Assembly (NCBI RefSeq): GCF_905175385.1
Contig: NZ_HG992749.1
Coordinates: 1,922,001 to 1,986,000, forward strand
Direction of reading: 5' to 3'
DNA: 64,000 nucleotides
Source of the DNA: Vibrio sp. B1FLJ16
GTDB lineage: Bacteria > Pseudomonadota > Gammaproteobacteria > Enterobacterales > Vibrionaceae
Shown here: positions 61,516-64,000 of the stretch, one piece after another
How positions within the stretch are numbered: position 1 is the stretch's first letter
Layout: every line of letters begins with the position of its first letter
Notes under the pieces: model-generated
Databases searched by the model: none
What the model saw: only the letters and a program-made list of their open reading frames with translations
Told to the model about the DNA's origin: nothing
Program-made: the position numbers and the translations under genes

Positions 61516-61608
61516 GGTCACGCACAGGGCAAACCATCCGAAAGGGTGGGACGCAAAGCTTCCGGCCTTAACCATTTGATAGAATGAAAGGTAGCGGGGT
61601 TGCCGATG
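61516..61608 (+). ncRNA. Cyclic-di-GMP-I (GEMM-I) riboswitch, Vc2-like
   Basis: The segment opens GGTCACGCACAGGGCAAACC, has a GAAA tetraloop in CCATCCGAAAGGGTGGG and then GACGCAAAGCTTCCGG, and ends in GGTAGCGGGGTTGCCGATGG. These are the conserved core and tetraloop receptor of the GEMM-I aptamer, close to the Vibrio cholerae Vc2 sequence. It lies 115 bases upstream of tfoY, as in V. cholerae. Established: Vc2 binds c-di-GMP and controls tfoY. The region 61281-61515 holds no gene. Confidence 0.95.
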
Positions 61609-61723
61609 GCAAATATGCATATAATGAGTTTACCCTTTAATGACATTATTCTTGTATGTATTTGCTATTCTCTCGGACCTGACTTTTGGTGGCGTAATAT
61701 TAATTACACCGAGATAACACATC

Positions 61724-62317
61724 ATGGATAAACCGATACTCAAAGATTCTATGAAGCTATTTGAGCCACTTGGCACGATCAAGTCGCGCTCTATGTTTGG
61801 TGGCTTCGGGCTTTTCGCAGATGAAACGATGTTTGCACTTGTTGTAAATGATCAACTTCATATACGAGCAGACCAACAGACTTCATCTAACTTCGAGACA
61901 CAAGGACTAAAACCGTACGTTTATAAAAAGCGTGGGTTTCCGGTAGTTACTAAGTACTACGCGATTTCCAACGACTTATGGGAATCAAGTGAGCGCTTAG
62001 TCGAAGTGGCGAAGCAGTCATTAGAACAAGCTAAATTAGAAAAAAAACAACAAGCAACTAGCAAGCCAGACAGATTGAAAGATCTGCCTAACTTAAGGCT
62101 CGCTACAGAGCGAATGCTAAAAAAAGCTGGTATTGAATCAGTAGAACAGCTTGAAGAAGAAGGTGCACTAAGCGCTTATAAAGCGATACGTGACTCTCAC
62201 TCAGCAAAGGTTAGCATTGAACTGCTCTGGGCCTTAGAAGGCGCAATAAACGGCACTCATTGGAGCGTCGTACCTCAATCTAGACGAGAAGAGTTGAAAA
62301 ACGCTCTTTCGAGATAA
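61724..62317 (+). CDS. tfoY: TfoX-family regulator TfoY
   Basis: 197 residues with a TfoX N-terminal domain (GTIKSRSMFGGFGLFADETM) and a TfoX C-terminal domain (LPNLRLATERMLKKAGIESV). The preceding riboswitch and its length distinguish TfoY from TfoX. Established in Vibrio: TfoY affects motility and the type VI secretion system, and it rises at low c-di-GMP. The leader between the aptamer and the ATG has a short inverted GTAAT/ATTAC near the start that may be part of the expression platform. Confidence 0.92.
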   Translation: MDKPILKDSMKLFEPLGTIKSRSMFGGFGLFADETMFALVVNDQLHIRADQQTSSNFETQGLKPYVYKKRGFPVVTKYYAISNDLWESSERLVEVAKQSLEQAKLEKKQQATSKPDRLKDLPNLRLATERMLKKAGIESVEQLEEEGALSAYKAIRDSHSAKVSIELLWALEGAINGTHWSVVPQSRREELKNALSR

Positions 62318-62345
62318 GTATTCAGCTAAATTTCCTTAAACTTCT

Positions 62346-62376
62346 AAAACCGCAGCTTCGTCTGCGGTTTTTTTTT
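62346..62376 (+). terminator. Terminator of tfoY
   Basis: Stem AACCGCAG-CTTCGT-CTGCGGTT followed by a long T run. Confidence 0.9.
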
Positions 62377-62457
62377 GAAATTTTTTTCTGCCTCAAGCTG
62401 TCTATACCTACTGTATCCGTTATGAGTTGGGAAAAGGTAACCCTTCTGGAGTAAAAT

Positions 62458-63153
62458 ATGAATAAGAAACTGATTTTTGGGTTAATCCTACTGTTAACGA
62501 TCATTGTACTGGCTGCAAGTTTTAGCCAATACCTCACTTTAGAGAACGCCAAAGCTCAACAAGAAGCGCTAAACGCGTATATCGAGCAAAATTTCCTGTT
62601 TGCCGCGACCCTCTATTTCCTGATTTACGTTTTAATTACTGCGTTTTCAATCCCCGGCGCTGCTGTGGTGACCTTACTGGGAGCCGCACTATTCGGTTTT
62701 TGGACCAGCTTAATGTTAGTCTCATTTGCGAGCACCATAGGCGCTACCCTTGCTTTCCTTAGTAGTCGCTACCTATTAAGAGATTGGGTTCAAACCAAGT
62801 TCGAAAATAAACTTTCTGCGATCAATAACGGCGTAGAAAAAGACGGCGCATTCTACCTGCTTTCATTACGCTTAATTCCTGTCTTCCCGTTTTTCCTGAT
62901 TAATTTGTTGATGGGACTGACTCCGATGTCAGTGAGTCGATTTTATCTAACAAGCCAAGTCGGTATGCTCCCGGGCACTGCTGTATACCTGAACGCCGGT
63001 ACACAGTTGGCCACAATAGATAGCCTTTCCGGTATCGTATCTCCCGGAGTTTTAGCATCATTTGCTTTACTGGGCTTGTTTCCTATTATTGCCAGATGGG
63101 TGATGAATAAACTAAGACCCAATCAAACTGAGCAAAACGGACATCTTCAATGA
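62458..63153 (+). CDS. TVP38/TMEM64-family (DedA-like) membrane protein
   Basis: 231 residues with about five to six membrane helices. The VTT core is visible: SIPGAAVVTLLGAALFGFW, ASTIGATLAFLSSRYLLRDW and LRLIPVFPFFLINLLMG. GGAG lies ten bases before the ATG. The family is linked to lipid scrambling or flipping; the role in this organism is unknown. It overlaps the next gene by four bases. Confidence 0.88.
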   Translation: MNKKLIFGLILLLTIIVLAASFSQYLTLENAKAQQEALNAYIEQNFLFAATLYFLIYVLITAFSIPGAAVVTLLGAALFGFWTSLMLVSFASTIGATLAFLSSRYLLRDWVQTKFENKLSAINNGVEKDGAFYLLSLRLIPVFPFFLINLLMGLTPMSVSRFYLTSQVGMLPGTAVYLNAGTQLATIDSLSGIVSPGVLASFALLGLFPIIARWVMNKLRPNQTEQNGHLQ

Positions 63154-63470
63154 AAATATTTATTGCCAAAAACCCTGCAGAGGCGCATATCGTTTGCGGC
63201 TTACTTAAAACTGAGCAAATACAGTGCGAAGTTCGCGGTGAAGGACTTTTTGGTTTAAAAGGTGAGCTGCCGTTCAGTGATGAAACCGATCCCTACATAT
63301 GGTTGTTCGCGCCTGAACAACAGATGAAAGCTTCGGTTATTGTTGATGCTTACCAGATGCAGGCTCAGCCAAATACTTACCAGGATTGGCGCTGCTCAGT
63401 GTGCTCAGAAATGAATGAGGGGCAATTTGGAGCGTGTTGGCGATGTGGTCATCAAATAGATGAGCATTAG
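63150..63470 (+). CDS. DUF2007 protein with C-terminal zinc ribbon
   Basis: 106 residues. The N-terminal DUF2007 fold (IFIAKNPAEAHIVCGLLKTE) is followed by a CxxC-x(n)-CxxC zinc ribbon (WRCSVCSEMNEGQFGACWRC). Predicted signal-transducing or regulatory protein. It overlaps the upstream TVP38 gene by four bases (ATGA), so the two are co-translated. Confidence 0.82.
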   Translation: MKIFIAKNPAEAHIVCGLLKTEQIQCEVRGEGLFGLKGELPFSDETDPYIWLFAPEQQMKASVIVDAYQMQAQPNTYQDWRCSVCSEMNEGQFGACWRCGHQIDEH

Positions 63471-63494
63471 GCTGCTCTAAAACAAATTGGAATA

Positions 63495-64000
63495 TTAAGC
63501 TATTAAGCACTGCTGCTTAATAAACTCAATCGAATGCTGATTGAAGTCTTCAGGACGCTCTACGTTACAAACATGGCCGCAGTTCGGGATTTCACGCAGT
63601 ACGCTAAGCTTGTGTGCCGCGACCATCTCTTTAACGGGTTGAATGAACATATAATCCCTGTCTCCCATTAAATAGAGTGTCGGAATTGGTAACTCTCTGT
63701 CTTTAAAATATCGCATTAAGGGATTCACATCTGACGCTAAAGTGTACCAGCGCTTAAACTCCTTCTGACAAAGCTTTTTGGCTTCGCGAACAAACAGCAA
63801 ACGCGATTCACGTTGATTACGTTGTGGCATGACGATGTACGCGAAGAGCTTATACATCCACATATAAGGTAAAATATGTTTACCGAAATTACCCAGCGTT
63901 ACGAGAATTTGTGACCGTGTGTTCAGCCGGGTAACTGCCCCCCCCAAAACCATTGAATTCACGCGTTCCGCAGCCAATTCGGCCAAGTTTCGAACGATAA
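63495..64000 (-). CDS. Alpha/beta hydrolase, C-terminal part (partial)
   Basis: The minus-strand frame is open to the right edge of the window, so the N-terminus with the nucleophile elbow lies outside. The C-terminal part has the segments TLYLMGDRDYMFIQPVKEMV (acid region) and IPNCGHVCNVERPEDFNQHS, where the catalytic His lies in GHVCNVE. The codons before 63986 (IVRNLAELAA) continue the frame. A run of eight G at 63938-63945 on the coding strand is unusual. Confidence 0.82.
   Translation of the reverse strand, partial: IVRNLAELAAERVNSMVLGGAVTRLNTRSQILVTLGNFGKHILPYMWMYKLFAYIVMPQRNQRESRLLFVREAKKLCQKEFKRWYTLASDVNPLMRYFKDRELPIPTLYLMGDRDYMFIQPVKEMVAAHKLSVLREIPNCGHVCNVERPEDFNQHSIEFIKQQCLIA

Overview
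The window is a stretch of a Vibrio-type gammaproteobacterial chromosome. The support is a Vc2-like cyclic-di-GMP riboswitch in front of tfoY, the neighbourhood mukBEF-cmoM-elyC-torR-torD-purR-tfoY, the tol-pal and cydABX clusters, ruvABC with aspS, and two Vibrio-style repeat elements. I cannot name the species from sequence alone.

Positions 1 to about 14,370 look like a genomic island that ends next to a tRNA-Ser(GGA) gene. Next to the tRNA is the first fifth or so of a tyrosine-type integrase, cut off exactly at the inverted repeat of an IS5-family element. Beyond that, all read leftward: dptF, dptG and dptH (the restriction half of a DNA phosphorothioation system), an unrecognised 111-residue gene and a one-chain GmrSD-like DUF262/DUF1524 nuclease. 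At the far left are a 5'-truncated IS3-family element and the N-terminal half of a phospholipase-D-domain protein that runs off the window. No dnd modification genes are visible, and dptG carries a frameshift that one extra G would repair. The module may therefore be a disarmed restriction remnant, unless modification genes lie elsewhere.

From 14.4 to 42.5 kb the content is mostly core. It holds alaE, a UPF0149 gene, a four-gene K+ channel/DUF350/ygiB/ygiC operon and nadA. Then come ybgC-tolQRAB-pal-cpoB, cydAB-cydX-ybgE with an FNR-type site, ruvC/ruvA/ruvB with a chemoreceptor gene inserted between ruvC and ruvA, aspS, a DUF72 gene and cmoA-cmoB. It ends with a three-gene set (retropepsin-like lipoprotein, inactive transglutaminase with membrane helices, RimK-like ATP-grasp) and a 50-codon gene.

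From 42.6 to 49.6 kb is an accessory oxidation cluster: two closely related GMC oxidoreductases, an aldehyde dehydrogenase and a divergent AraC-family regulator. It arose by tandem duplication. A decayed second aldehyde dehydrogenase survives as a short remnant between the GMC genes, beside an intact 305-bp MITE and a fragment of another.

From 49.8 kb to the end are mukB-mukE-mukF with cmoM, elyC, torR and torD, then purR with a putative operator and leader, the riboswitch-controlled tfoY, a TVP38-family membrane protein with a DUF2007 gene, and a partial alpha/beta hydrolase. The tRNA wobble-uridine pathway (cmoA, cmoB, cmoM) is complete inside the window. Respiratory control under low oxygen (cyd, torR/torD) and envelope maintenance (tol-pal, elyC) are the other recurring themes.
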